DNA from: Phycisphaera mikurensis NBRC 102666
Lineage (GTDB): Bacteria; Planctomycetota; Phycisphaerae; Phycisphaerales; SM1A02
Reading direction: 5' to 3'
Assembly: GCA_945878575.1 (NCBI GenBank)
Contig: CAMDUB010000019.1
Coordinates: 1-38,434, forward strand
Length of the DNA stretch: 38,434 bases
The stretch's first letter is position 1, and each line of letters begins with the position of its first letter. The notes under the pieces were generated by a model, which ran no database searches, was not told the origin of the DNA, and saw nothing but the letters and a program-made list of their open reading frames with translations. Made by a program: the position numbers and the translations under genes. Below, piece after piece: positions 18,283-27,312 of the stretch.

Positions 18283-20520
18283 ATGAACCGCCGAGAAGAC
18301 ATGAACTACCACGCCAGAGCTTTCGCAATTGCGCTCGCCGCAACGATCACGGCAGGCGCGTTTGCACATCCACCAGAAGCGTCGGACGAGCATCAACATC
18401 TCGATGAGCCACCGGCCCTGCTCTCGATGCTCGCCTGCGCCGCGCCTCCCGGAAACGGCGCGCTGATGGCGGCTTCGTTTGCACCGTTTCGACCCAACGT
18501 GCGTTTCTACTGGGATGCTGCGTACTTCTACGAAGAGTCGGACTCCATGCCCAGTAGCACCTTGATGCCCAACATAATGACTGGCATCACCGCGTGGCAG
18601 CAACAAATTCCAGTGCCAACGGCATACTTCGGAAGCGTTCTCAATCCGGAGACCAACACGGCATCACTTGGCTACGGTCAACCAAATGTGTGGCGCATCC
18701 CGATGTTGCCGGTGCCAGCCGCAGCGCCACTCTCGCTCTCCGGCGGCAACTTTCAGCGCGGCGCCGTAGCACTTGCGTCCAACGGTATTCCGATCTTCAA
18801 TCCACGCAACAACACTGGTCAATTCTCGTACGCAATTGGCGAGCTTGATATCTACGGTGGCCACTGCGGTCGCGCGGACGATTACCACTATCACATTGCG
18901 CCGGTCCATCTGCAGAGTGTGCTTGGCGTGTCAAAGCCAGTGGCATGGGCGCTCGATGGGTACCCGATCTACGGATACACCGAACCCGATGGAAGCGCGC
19001 GCCTGGTGCTTGACGCCGATGGCGGACACGACCACGGCACGTGGGGATACCACTATCACGCGATCGGCAGCGATGCCACCGGACCACAGAGCCCGTACCT
19101 CATGAATGCGTTCCATGGAACGGTAGTGAACTTCGGCGGCCAAGTAGATCCGCAGCCTTCGGCGTTGAGTTTCATGCCAGCGGGCAACCCGCTCGCCGGT
19201 GCGCGCATCACGGCGAGTAGCCGCCCCACTGCGGACTCGTTCTCAATGACCTACACGGTCAATGGCGTTTCGTACGTAGTGAGTTACCAACTGAATCGCG
19301 TGACCAAGGCGGTGGCGGTGCATCGCGAAAGCCCCACCGGCACCACCGATCTCACCTACAGCAGTACTGCGCGATTCCCACGCTATCCGATGACCGCCAA
19401 GAGTATGACTGCGTTGCCTGACACCGGGCAAACCGTCAGCGCTACCGCCACGTTCGGAGAGGACTCCGACTACGTCATTAATGCGCCGAGTTTCACCGAT
19501 AATTCCAACGGCACCGTCACCGACAATATCACTGGCCTGATGTGGCAGAAGGTTGACGCGGGCGAAATGACCTGGGACAACGCGGTGGCTGGCGCGGTAA
19601 CACTGAGTCTTGGTGGATTCAATGGTTGGCGCTTACCAACACCCGCCGAGGCGTTCAGCATCATGAATCACGGCCGCAACCCGGCGCTGGACTCCACGTA
19701 TTTCCAGAGTAACCCCGCCGGCACTTCGCAGTACTGGTGGACGAACGACACCTACGGCACTGACACCACTCGTGTGTGGTCAACCAATACGGGCGGTGGT
19801 ATTGGGCCGCATTCAAAGACACAAACGGTGAGCGCTGGCGGGACCAGTCGATTCTGCGCGCGCTACGTGCGCGGTGCCGCCGCAAGTGTCGGCCACAATT
19901 ATTACAACAACGGCGATGGAACCATCACCGACATTGATACCGGCCTGATGTGGACGCAGGTACCGGGTTCCGCCAGAAATTGGAACGCCGCGATTACCTA
20001 CGCGGAAGGATTGACAACCGCCACCTATACGGACTGGCGGCTTCCGAACGTCAAAGAGTTGCAATCGCTGGTGGACATCACCATGACGACCGCAACATCG
20101 GCAGCCACCGCCAAGGCCGCGCTGAACCGAACGCTGTTCCCTGCTGCCACTGCCACCGCGTACTGGTCGTCCACCGCGCTTGCGGGCGGATCGCTGACAT
20201 CAGCATGGTTGGTGGAGTTTGGAATCAATACGTCCGTTCCAGCGGCGAATGGACCGTCTCGTGGCTTCCAAGGGTTGGTGAGTTACGAAATACAGGCGTC
20301 GACGTACCCGGTGTTCGCCGTTCGCACCGCTTCCACCCTTGCCTGCGACTGCCCGTACGACCTCAATGGCGATCGCACGGTGAACGGCGGCGACCTGGGA
20401 CTGGTACTTTCGAGCTGGGGTGTGACCAATGGCACTGCTATTGCAGACACCAATCATGACGGGATTGTTGACGGCCAAGACCTCGCGCTCGTCTTGGGCG
20501 CTTGGGGCGCTTGCCCGTGA
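18283..20520 (+). CDS. Secreted YHYH - DUF1566 x2 - dockerin-like fusion
   Basis: The protein has 745 residues; ATG 18283 is preceded by AGGAGG with six bases between, better than the GTG at 18250. Signal peptide: MNYHARAFAIALAATITAGAFA. Residues ~70-290 are a YHYH domain with the name motif twice (201-204 in DDYHYHIAP and 256-259 in GYHYHAIG) and VAWALDGYPIYGYTE between them; its function is unknown but the His clusters suggest metal binding. Residues ~410-690 hold two DUF1566/Lcl-C-like lectin-fold units (NGTVTDNITGLMWQKVD...GWRLPTPAE and DGTITDIDTGLMWTQV...DWRLPNVKELQSLVD). The tail has two dockerin-like loops (DLNGDRTVNGGDLG, DTNHDGIVDGQDLA). It is the first of three consecutive dockerin genes. 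Confidence 0.88.
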   Translation: MNRREDMNYHARAFAIALAATITAGAFAHPPEASDEHQHLDEPPALLSMLACAAPPGNGALMAASFAPFRPNVRFYWDAAYFYEESDSMPSSTLMPNIMTGITAWQQQIPVPTAYFGSVLNPETNTASLGYGQPNVWRIPMLPVPAAAPLSLSGGNFQRGAVALASNGIPIFNPRNNTGQFSYAIGELDIYGGHCGRADDYHYHIAPVHLQSVLGVSKPVAWALDGYPIYGYTEPDGSARLVLDADGGHDHGTWGYHYHAIGSDATGPQSPYLMNAFHGTVVNFGGQVDPQPSALSFMPAGNPLAGARITASSRPTADSFSMTYTVNGVSYVVSYQLNRVTKAVAVHRESPTGTTDLTYSSTARFPRYPMTAKSMTALPDTGQTVSATATFGEDSDYVINAPSFTDNSNGTVTDNITGLMWQKVDAGEMTWDNAVAGAVTLSLGGFNGWRLPTPAEAFSIMNHGRNPALDSTYFQSNPAGTSQYWWTNDTYGTDTTRVWSTNTGGGIGPHSKTQTVSAGGTSRFCARYVRGAAASVGHNYYNNGDGTITDIDTGLMWTQVPGSARNWNAAITYAEGLTTATYTDWRLPNVKELQSLVDITMTTATSAATAKAALNRTLFPAATATAYWSSTALAGGSLTSAWLVEFGINTSVPAANGPSRGFQGLVSYEIQASTYPVFAVRTASTLACDCPYDLNGDRTVNGGDLGLVLSSWGVTNGTAIADTNHDGIVDGQDLALVLGAWGACP

Positions 20521-20602
20521 TAACAATTGAACAGGCAAAGTCTGGCAGGTAACCGGGGTATTGGCGCTAGGAATATTCATATTCGGCGTTAAACTTGCCT
20601 AC

Positions 20603-22414
20603 ATGAAGCTTCATACCAGTCTCGGAACGGTTGTCGTTGGTGGTATCGCCCTGCTTGTTGGGCAGATGAATTCCACGGCAGACTCCACCACGGGCGCCGC
20701 GGCTGCATCGGCAGACTGCGCCACCGCGCCGGGCGCTGCGCTTGGTGACAACTCATATGACACCACCTCCGCGACCGCCAGCTTGGTGTTCGGGTCCAAC
20801 GCGCCGTGCGGAGCGCACACCATCTACAAGGCGATGTACTGGACGTTCACACCGGCCACCGATGGTCTCTACACATTCACAACATGTGGCATGGCAACGT
20901 GGGACACGCGCCTCGCAGTGATGTCCACGTGTTCGCCAACCGGCACCGTGCTCTCCTGCAATGACGACGCATGCAACTACCAGAGCAGCACGACCGCGAC
21001 ACTGGTGGCCGGCACCACGTACCGCGTTGCGATCGGCGGCTTCGGCGCGAATGATGGCGGCGTGGGTGGCATGAACATCTCGTTCGGCGGCACGGGCGGC
21101 GGCGGCGGTGGTGGTGGCGGCGGCACCGGATCGCCGGATGTCATCGTTGGTTCAATGCCCGATGTGTCAAAGTACGGCAGTGTCGTTCAGAACGGCGTGA
21201 CCATCATGGCGTACGCGTTCGGTACCACCAGTTGCAACATTGGCACCGCACAGTTGGAGTGGTTTGCCTCACCGGACAACCGCCATCCCTTCATCCCCAT
21301 GAATATGTATCGCCTGAAGAACGGTCGCTTTGAGCAGATCGGCATGGGCTGGGGCAAGCATGGATTCACTGCATTGCAGGGGACGCTGTGCGGAGCATGC
21401 AACGCGTCAAGCACTGGTACTTACTTGGGCATCGGCTGCTCAGATCCGTACTCTTCTGGCTTAAATGGCAGCCAAACTGGGCTTGGAACGCGCACTGAAG
21501 TCAACGCATCCACCGGGTATTTCCCAGGCACCATCAACAGCGGTATGCCAAGTGCGCCGGCCACCATTGGTCGCCGCGTGCAGGTGAATGCAAATGATTT
21601 GAATCCCGCCATGAACGCTGGGGCAACCTACTTTGCAGAAGGTCAATACATCCAACAACAAGATGCGGTTGCAAACAATGACAACAATAATGCCTCGTAC
21701 CGCGCGTTCACTGTTGGTGCACTCACCAGCGGCGCGTACACGCTGACACTCACTGGCTCAACTTTGCAGCAGAAGCCTGCGATCGAGTCATGGCTCGCGG
21801 CTGACTCCACCGTGTTGCTTTCGTATGCCGATGTCGCTGGTGATGGTCGCTACATTGTTGGATGCAAGGTCACCGCCAACGCAAACGGCACGTGGCACTA
21901 CGAGTATGCCATTCACAACCTGAACTCGGATCGCTCCGGCAGATCATTTTCAGTGCCGCTGCCAGCTGGCGTGACGGCCACCAATATTGGATTCAAGGAC
22001 ATCAACTACCACTCGGGTGATGCCTACGACCCAACTGACTGGACGGCTTCCACGTCAGGCGGCGCCATCACGTGGACCGGCGGCACCTATGCCACCAGCG
22101 TGAATGGCAATGCGCTTCGATTCGCAACGCTCTACAACTTCTGGTTCGATGCAAGCAGCGCCCCGACCGCAACGAACGGAACGATTGGTCTCTTTAAGCC
22201 TGGCGCTGCGGGCGCACCGACGAGTGTCACCGTGGCCATCAAGGGGCCCATCGCTACGGTGATCGCAGGCGACCTGACTGGCGATGGACACGTGGACGGA
22301 GCTGACCTCGGCCAGCTGCTTTCGGCCTGGAACACGCCTGGTCCTGGCGACCTCAATGGCGATGGCAATGTCACGGGCGCTGACTTGGGGCTGCTCTTGG
22401 CGGCGTGGGGCTGA
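20603..22414 (+). CDS. Secreted pre-peptidase-like beta-sandwich protein with dockerin-like tail
   Basis: The protein has 603 residues from ATG 20603, where the signal peptide MKLHTSLGTVVVGGIALLVG starts; an earlier in-frame start at 20561 lies before it. Residues ~30-165 resemble a bacterial pre-peptidase C-terminal (PPC) domain: YWTFTPATDGLYTFTTCG, WDTRLAVMSTC, LSCNDDAC and TTYRVAIGGF. A run of about ten Gly (DNA ~21093-21130) links it to a ~380-residue beta-rich region without a family I know (VSKYGSVVQNGVTIMAYAFG, GRYIVGCKVTANANGTWHYEY, NLNSDRSGRSFSVPLP). The end carries DLTGDGHVDGADLG and DLNGDGNVTGADLG loops closed by AWG. Its stop is 4 bp before the next start, so it is cotranscribed with the hydrolase. 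Confidence 0.82.
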   Translation: MKLHTSLGTVVVGGIALLVGQMNSTADSTTGAAAASADCATAPGAALGDNSYDTTSATASLVFGSNAPCGAHTIYKAMYWTFTPATDGLYTFTTCGMATWDTRLAVMSTCSPTGTVLSCNDDACNYQSSTTATLVAGTTYRVAIGGFGANDGGVGGMNISFGGTGGGGGGGGGGTGSPDVIVGSMPDVSKYGSVVQNGVTIMAYAFGTTSCNIGTAQLEWFASPDNRHPFIPMNMYRLKNGRFEQIGMGWGKHGFTALQGTLCGACNASSTGTYLGIGCSDPYSSGLNGSQTGLGTRTEVNASTGYFPGTINSGMPSAPATIGRRVQVNANDLNPAMNAGATYFAEGQYIQQQDAVANNDNNNASYRAFTVGALTSGAYTLTLTGSTLQQKPAIESWLAADSTVLLSYADVAGDGRYIVGCKVTANANGTWHYEYAIHNLNSDRSGRSFSVPLPAGVTATNIGFKDINYHSGDAYDPTDWTASTSGGAITWTGGTYATSVNGNALRFATLYNFWFDASSAPTATNGTIGLFKPGAAGAPTSVTVAIKGPIATVIAGDLTGDGHVDGADLGQLLSAWNTPGPGDLNGDGNVTGADLGLLLAAWG

Positions 22415-22418
22415 CAGC

Positions 22419-23456
22419 ATGCGCAATGAAGGCGTGACATTCGGGTTGGCGGTCATGATCACCGCGCTGGCATCGGCTCAGGACCTTTCCCGGCCCGGCT
22501 CGCTGCAGGCTTCGCGCCGCGATGTCACGGTGGTCCGTGCGAGTGGAAGTGGTTTCCTTGCAACGGTGCATTATCCCGCTACGAGCACCACGATCGGTTC
22601 GCCCGTTGATTCGTCCAACGGTCCATATCCGATCGTTGCCTTCGGGCATGGATTCCTCTCCTCGGTCACGCTGTATCAGAGCACGGCAGCACACCTCGCA
22701 ACGTGGGGATTCATCGTCATCCTGCCGCAGACGCAGGGTTCGCTCATCCCAAGTCATTCGGCGCTTGCCGCAGACATGATCAGCTCGCTCGACTGGCTTG
22801 CTGCACAAGGTGCCGATGCTGCCTCTCCGTGGGCTAGTGCCGTGTCTTCGGATCGTCGCGGCGCAGCTGGACATTCAATGGGTGGCGGTTGCGCTGTGCT
22901 TGCTGCCCAGCAAGATCCACGAATCCATGCACTGGTTCCCATGGCGGCCGCCGACACGAATCCGTCATCGGTTGCGGCCGCCGCCTCCGTGCGCTGCGCC
23001 ACTCGCCTGATCGTTGGGAGTCAGGACACCATCGTCCCGCCGTCTACGGATGTTCCCATGTACGCAAACCTGCAGGGACCCGCGCAGTTCGTGAGTATCA
23101 CTGGTGGGTCCCACTGCGGCTTCATTGATTCGGCGATCCCCTTCTGTGACTCAGGCTCCATCACACGAGCGCAGCAACTTGCCACGGTCCGCCGTGAGAT
23201 GACTGAGTTCCTGCTTCTCTATCTCAAGGGGGATGGCTCACAGTGGAACGCTGTGTGGGGCACACCACCAGCCGATGCGGGCATCGTGCAGCAATCACGC
23301 CAAACCCCCGACCTCAATGGCAATGGCCGCGTGGACGGCGAAGACCTTGGCATTCTGCTCGCTGCCTGGGGCCAGGCAGGTCGCGGTGACCTGGATGGAA
23401 ACGGCACAGTGGACGGCGCTGACCTTGGGCTCTTCCTCGCTGCTTGGCGACCATGA
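22419..23456 (+). CDS. Secreted serine alpha/beta hydrolase with dockerin-like tail
   Basis: The protein has 345 residues from ATG 22419, four bases after the preceding stop. Signal peptide: MRNEGVTFGLAVMITALASA. The hydrolase core (~30-290) shows YPIVAFGHGFLSSVTLYQS (oxyanion strand), WGFIVILPQTQG, the nucleophile elbow GHSMGGG (Ser153), IVGSQDTIVPP (Asp203) and GGSHCGF (His232), a complete Ser-Asp-His triad. The layout resembles the chlorophyllase/dienelactone-hydrolase/cutinase group that includes polyester hydrolases, so an exported ester-cleaving enzyme is likely; the substrate is unknown. The tail DLNGNGRVDGEDLGILLAAWG and DLDGNGTVDGADLG is the shared dockerin-like pair, ending AWRP instead of AWG. 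An inverted repeat follows at 23467. Confidence 0.88.
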   Translation: MRNEGVTFGLAVMITALASAQDLSRPGSLQASRRDVTVVRASGSGFLATVHYPATSTTIGSPVDSSNGPYPIVAFGHGFLSSVTLYQSTAAHLATWGFIVILPQTQGSLIPSHSALAADMISSLDWLAAQGADAASPWASAVSSDRRGAAGHSMGGGCAVLAAQQDPRIHALVPMAAADTNPSSVAAAASVRCATRLIVGSQDTIVPPSTDVPMYANLQGPAQFVSITGGSHCGFIDSAIPFCDSGSITRAQQLATVRREMTEFLLLYLKGDGSQWNAVWGTPPADAGIVQQSRQTPDLNGNGRVDGEDLGILLAAWGQAGRGDLDGNGTVDGADLGLFLAAWRP

Positions 23457-23466
23457 CTACAAAGCA

Positions 23467-23496
23467 GCACCGCACGCCCAGAAGAGCGTGCGGTGC
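23467..23496. terminator. Bidirectional hairpin between convergent genes (11-bp stem)
   Basis: GCACCGCACGC (23467-23477) pairs perfectly with GCGTGCGGTGC (23486-23496) across an eight-base loop. It sits between the stops of the hydrolase and the PEP-CTERM-like gene. The T runs are short on both sides (TTT), so termination strength is uncertain. Confidence 0.65.
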
Positions 23497-23531
23497 GAAG
23501 TTTCTCTGAGATCAACCTGCGATCCGATCCG

Positions 23532-24275
23532 TCAGCGACGGCGGCGGAGGCCGGCGAGGCCAGCGACGCCGAGCAGAGCGATAGCTCCTGGGGCTGGCAC
23601 CGCGGTGCCGTTGATGAAGACGTTGTCGATACGGGCGGTGCCGCCGGCCTGGTAGACGCCGGTGCTGTTGACCGAATCAACCGTCGCCTGCACGCGCACG
23701 AGGATGGAGGCGGCGTTGTCAGCGGCCGCGCCGAGCGCGATGCTGGAGGTGTAGGCCGCGTTGTAGGTGGTGGTGTTCCACGTGCCGGCACCCGTCGGAG
23801 TCGCGGAATTGACGATCGGAGTGAAGGTCGCCAGCAGGGTCGACCAGTTCGAGCCACCATCGACGCTCATGATGACCGTCCAGGTCGCCGGACCGGTGGT
23901 GCTACGGGTGAAGTCCCAAACGAACGACAGGTTGGAGTAGCCGGTGCCGCTGAAGGACGCCTGGTAGTAGTCGCCGGCCTTCCAGACGTTGCTGGAGAAG
24001 GCATAGGTGCTGCCGTTGCCGGCGGGCGAGGTGTACGAGGTGGCGTTAGCACCGGAAGAGGCCAACTGATGGGTGCTGGACAGGCTGGTGCCAGCGGTCG
24101 CTGCGCCCTGGTCACCAGCGCCAACGGTGTAGAAGGTGCCGGTGGGCACGTTGCCCGCACCCGATGGGAACGCGGTGGGAATGGTCCAGCCGACGACCAC
24201 GTCAGCGGAAGCGGAAGCGACACAGACGCCTGAGGCGACGATTGCAGCGAGGGAACGCCGGGTCATAACTGACAT
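23532..24275 (-). CDS. PEP-CTERM-like exported protein
   Basis: The 247 residues start at ATG 24275 (MSVMTRRSLAAIVASG; GGAG eight bases upstream); a longer in-frame extension to 24464 is unlike a signal peptide and overlaps the opposite gene. Signal: RRSLAAIVASGVCVASASA. The body is a Ser/Thr/Gly-rich beta-sandwich (YYQASFSGTGYSNLSFVWDF, WTVIMSVDGGSNWSTLLATF, ARIDNVFINGTAV). The C-terminus VPAPGAIALLGVAGLAGL followed by RRRR is the PEP-CTERM layout: a short P-x-P motif, a TM helix and a basic tail, recognised by an exosortase and possibly cleaved. It is the only protein in the window with this signal rather than a dockerin-like tail. No exosortase gene is visible here. Confidence 0.8.
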   Translation of the reverse strand: MSVMTRRSLAAIVASGVCVASASADVVVGWTIPTAFPSGAGNVPTGTFYTVGAGDQGAATAGTSLSSTHQLASSGANATSYTSPAGNGSTYAFSSNVWKAGDYYQASFSGTGYSNLSFVWDFTRSTTGPATWTVIMSVDGGSNWSTLLATFTPIVNSATPTGAGTWNTTTYNAAYTSSIALGAAADNAASILVRVQATVDSVNSTGVYQAGGTARIDNVFINGTAVPAPGAIALLGVAGLAGLRRRR

Positions 24276-24436
24276 GGAAATGGCTCCGAAGGGAAACGTA
24301 GGGATCAACGCTGCGAAAGGGACGCAGAGAATGCAGAAAACTAACCCGCCCCACGGAGGAAGCAAGCAACTTCTACTAATAACCTCCCGGTGACCCACAA
24401 TTTCTACGCCGACTGCGGATTTCCTACGATCGCCGC

Positions 24437-25276
24437 ATGCCCTCGCAGTTGCCGCCCTACTCACATGCCGACCTTGATGCCCGCGTCACCGCCATGCGAG
24501 CGATCGCCGAGCGTGCCGGCCGCCTGACCCTCACCTACTTCCAGCACCCCGGGTTGTCCGTGGAAGTTAAAGCAGACGACACCCCGGTGACCGCCGCGGA
24601 CCGCGCGTGCGAAACGCTCATCCGGCGGATGATCGCCGCTGACTTTCCACATGACGGGCTCATGGGCGAGGAGCATGGCACGCAGCCCGGCACAAGCGGC
24701 TTCCGCTGGGTGATGGATCCAATCGACGGTACGGTCAGCTTTGCGCGCGGTGTTCCGCTGTACGGCGTACTCATTGCGATCGAACACCTGGAGCACGATG
24801 CCCCGCGCGTGGTGGCCGGCGTGTGCGAACTGCCGGCACTCGGTGAACGCGTGTGGGCTGCTTCCGACCGCGGCGCGTGGTGGGAGCGAAACGGAGAACC
24901 GGCGGTGCGTGCGCGTGTCACCGGCGTCGAGCGACTGGCAGATGCGCTGGTTGGCACCACTGGCTACGAGTACTTCCGACGCGCCGGATGCGTGCACGCA
25001 CTTGACGCCTTGAGCGCCGCCGCGGGACGGATGCGCGGATGGAGCGATTGCTATTGCCTGGCACTTGCTGCCACTGGTCGCTGCGATGCGGCCGTGGAGC
25101 CATGGATGAACCCGTGGGATTCCGGTCCGTTCCCAGTGATCTTTGAGGAAGCGGGCGGCGTGTTTAGTTCATGGGACGGAACACCCGGGATTCACGGCAG
25201 AACTGCAGTGGCGGCAAACCCGGCACTGCACGCAGAGCTCGTGGCGCTCTTGCGTGGTCAAGCCGCACTCACTTGA
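24437..25276 (+). CDS. hisN: Inositol-monophosphatase-family phosphatase, histidinol-phosphatase (HisN)-like
   Basis: The protein has 279 residues. Li-sensitive phosphatase motifs occur in order: KADDTPVTAADRACE (45-59), GEEHG (77-81, metal Glu), WVMDPIDGTVSF (91-102, the DPIDGT metal loop) and NPWDSGPFPVIFEEAGG (225-241, metal Asp228). The GWSDCYCLALAATGRCDAAVEPW segment just before it is typical of the HisN group, which removes phosphate from L-histidinol phosphate in His synthesis, rather than of SuhB or CysQ. No other his gene is present, so the substrate remains inferred. Its stop overlaps the end of the convergent DUF6265 gene by 8 bp. Confidence 0.8.
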   Translation: MPSQLPPYSHADLDARVTAMRAIAERAGRLTLTYFQHPGLSVEVKADDTPVTAADRACETLIRRMIAADFPHDGLMGEEHGTQPGTSGFRWVMDPIDGTVSFARGVPLYGVLIAIEHLEHDAPRVVAGVCELPALGERVWAASDRGAWWERNGEPAVRARVTGVERLADALVGTTGYEYFRRAGCVHALDALSAAAGRMRGWSDCYCLALAATGRCDAAVEPWMNPWDSGPFPVIFEEAGGVFSSWDGTPGIHGRTAVAANPALHAELVALLRGQAALT

Positions 25277-25871
25277 CACGCGACATGCGGAATTCCAGCG
25301 GCTTCTCTGCGGGCTTGCCTTCGGCTGCCTTGGGCTCAACCACCAAGACCAGCATGTCGGGGCCATCAAGGAAGTAGGTGACGCGCGAGAGATCTCCCGC
25401 GTTGGCCTTGGTTGGATCCGCCGCCGGAACAAAGGTGGCACGGTTGCCGCCGGCCTTCTCCAAGACCAGCAGCATCGGTTCGACACGCTTCGGGTCTGGT
25501 TCAAAGTTTCCGTGCACGTGCATCTGCCGAAGAATCACGCGATCCTTCTCAGCGACGATCTGCGTGAACTCATAGAACGGCACGCCGCCGTTACCAAGGA
25601 TGCGACGGAACGAACCAAGCATCGATGATCCGCGCGGAGCCATCCAGTGCTCTTCAATCATGGCACCGTTGGCCTGCGCTTGTGTCCATGCACCAGTCAT
25701 GAATGCGAGCGGCTCCAGGGCGGCGTTGGTCTTGGGGGCGGCGGGTGCAGGTGCAGCGGGCGCCGTTGCAGCCGGTGCAGCCTGAGCGGCTGACGCGGGT
25801 GCCGGCGCCGGTGCAGCAGCGCATGAAATGAGCGAGACGCAAGCGAGGGTCAAGGCGGCACGAATGATCAT
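25269..25871 (-). CDS. DUF6265-like lipoprotein
   Basis: This 200-residue protein has a signal MIIRAALTLACVSLISC with a lipobox (LISC, Cys17), followed by a 40-residue Ala/Pro linker (positions ~18-55) and one folded domain. The domain opens with PLAFMTGAWTQ, then MIEEHWMAPRGSSMLGSFRRI, VPFYEFTQIVAEKDRVILRQMH and a final MLVLVVEPK strand. The W-x-x..EE-x-W-x-x-P-x-G-x-x-x-x-G pattern fits my memory of DUF6265, a lipocalin-like family of unknown function. ATG 25871 was chosen because the longer start at 25895 adds a polar octapeptide in front of the signal. It lies 87 bp downstream of a dockerin gene on the same strand, but a hairpin between them suggests separate transcription. Confidence 0.75.
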   Translation of the reverse strand: MIIRAALTLACVSLISCAAAPAPAPASAAQAAPAATAPAAPAPAAPKTNAALEPLAFMTGAWTQAQANGAMIEEHWMAPRGSSMLGSFRRILGNGGVPFYEFTQIVAEKDRVILRQMHVHGNFEPDPKRVEPMLLVLEKAGGNRATFVPAADPTKANAGDLSRVTYFLDGPDMLVLVVEPKAAEGKPAEKPLEFRMSRVK

Positions 25872-25890
25872 GTGGAACTCGGTGAGTGAA

Positions 25891-25923
25891 CTCAAAGAAA
25901 CGCGCCCCGACTGTCAGGGCGCG
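25891..25923 (-). terminator. Terminator after dockerin copy A (minus strand)
   Basis: CGCGCCC (25901-25907) pairs with GGGCGCG (25917-25923) around a nine-base loop. On the minus strand the stem is followed by TTTCTTTGAG, a T-rich tract. It separates the dockerin gene ending at 25959 from the DUF6265 gene. Confidence 0.65.
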
Positions 25924-25958
25924 ATCGGCACTCTACAGATTTGCAGTCACCCCGTCAC

Positions 25959-27218
25959 TTACGGGCACGGACCCCAAGCACCGAGCAACCGACCAAGGTC
26001 GGCGCCATCGACCACGCCATTTCCATCGATGTCGCTTGCCGTGGCTTGACCCCAATCACCGAGAAGTATGCCAAGGTCAGCGCCGGTCACACTGCCGTCG
26101 CTATTCAGGTCGCCCACGCAAGATCCGGCGGTTGGATGCAGGTCGAGCACAAACGGTGAGGTGCCGAATGGTCCGCGCGCGGTGCCGGTGATCGTCAATT
26201 CATCAGCAGAAATGCTGAGCGGCAGCGCCAAACGGACGCCCTCGGGCATGGTTACGCCGAACTCCGCGGCATAGTCTTCCAACGCCACATAGCCGCGGCC
26301 TTGAATCCAAATGTAGCCCTCGCCCGCGGCGACTGCATAACCCAAATAGCACAGAATCTTGCTGCCGTCGGCATTCATAGCGGTAGATCCGCCAACGCCA
26401 GCAACTGGCTGTGTGCCAAGCGATTGATAGCCGGTCGCCGAGCTCCAACGCCACGGCGCACCGCCGTCAATGCTGCTTCGACCCTTCCCCGCAAGCCAGA
26501 CGCCATTACCGCTGACGACACCCGCTTCAGCCAACTTCGTGGGAGTGGCGAGGCCATTGGTCAGCACATTAGCGATGTAGTTACCCGAAGCATCCTTGAC
26601 CCACACGCATGCTTGACGCCAGCCGTTGTAGTCATCGTTCCATCCAGCCACGACGGTTCCATCATCGCTGATGTCGTTGGCGCGGGTCGGCTTGTAAAAG
26701 TATTTGGTCGGCATCAACTTGATGGTGTCGGTGGCGGAGTCCCACACGAACCCGCTCGCAGCGCAACCGCTGTTCCGAATCAATCCGCACACGAAAGATG
26801 CTGTGGGATTCATGCCCCACGCGCCATCTCGCTCAATGTCACAGTGAAATCCGAGGCTCCCCACCGCTGCGTCGTATATGACCGTATTGATGTTGTACAA
26901 CGTGGCCTCGGCCTTAGAAACGCCGTTCAAGTCGACCAACGTGCTGCAGGTCATCACTGAGCCATCATTCGTGATGCACGGGTTTCCACCCACACCGTTC
27001 CCGGGTGGAATCGACTCCTCAAGTGCAACCACCCACGTGTCTTTCGTCCAGTACCAGTAGCTCGCATTGTCTTGGCCGGCCACAACCGTGCCGTCGGCAC
27101 TACTGTCGTATGCGTAGGCGTACGGAACTGCTCCAAGGAGGAACAGTTCGCCGGCGTGCGTCGAGGCAATCAAGTGCGCGGAGGCGGCAACGGCAAAGGT
27201 TGTGAGTGCTCGGTTCAT
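25959..27218 (-). CDS. Secreted HAF-like repeat protein with dockerin-like tail (tandem copy A)
   Basis: The protein has 419 residues from ATG 27218 (MNRALTTFAVAASAHLIASTHAG signal). The body has repeats of the DSSADGTVVAGQ, DISDDGTVVAGW, VVSGNGVWLAG and AMNADGSKIL type, close to HAF repeats and suggesting a beta-propeller, with conserved aromatic stretches (YWYWTKDTW, NGWRQACVWVK, GGAPWRWSS). The last 50 residues are DLNSDGSVTGADLG and DIDGNGVVDGADLG loops, ending AWGPCP. By hand alignment it differs from copy B (27849-29108) at 48 of 419 residues, most of them after residue 200. Divergent from the META lipoprotein gene, with a 12-bp palindrome between. Confidence 0.85.
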   Translation of the reverse strand: MNRALTTFAVAASAHLIASTHAGELFLLGAVPYAYAYDSSADGTVVAGQDNASYWYWTKDTWVVALEESIPPGNGVGGNPCITNDGSVMTCSTLVDLNGVSKAEATLYNINTVIYDAAVGSLGFHCDIERDGAWGMNPTASFVCGLIRNSGCAASGFVWDSATDTIKLMPTKYFYKPTRANDISDDGTVVAGWNDDYNGWRQACVWVKDASGNYIANVLTNGLATPTKLAEAGVVSGNGVWLAGKGRSSIDGGAPWRWSSATGYQSLGTQPVAGVGGSTAMNADGSKILCYLGYAVAAGEGYIWIQGRGYVALEDYAAEFGVTMPEGVRLALPLSISADELTITGTARGPFGTSPFVLDLHPTAGSCVGDLNSDGSVTGADLGILLGDWGQATASDIDGNGVVDGADLGRLLGAWGPCP

Positions 27219-27286
27219 GGGGAAGTTGAGGTTCGTTTGCAGGACCCGCTGACTCGCTAAACTCAATGTACGTCGCACAATCACCA

Positions 27287-27298
27287 TTCCCTAGGGAA
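27287..27298. promoter_or_regulatory. TTCCCTAGGGAA palindrome in divergent promoter (copy A)
   Basis: This perfect 12-bp palindrome lies between the divergent dockerin gene (start 27218) and the META gene (start 27313). It is retained unchanged in the duplicated module at 29178-29189, and a related TTCCCTAAAGAA lies at 31344-31355 upstream of the next dockerin gene. A shared operator is inferred. Confidence 0.5.
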
Positions 27299-27312
27299 AA
27301 AGACGAACTTCA

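Noticed and set aside
20570-20583. GAATAT-TC-ATATTC inverted repeat before the PPC-like gene
   Set aside because: Short AT-rich hairpin that is not repeated elsewhere in the window; could be chance.
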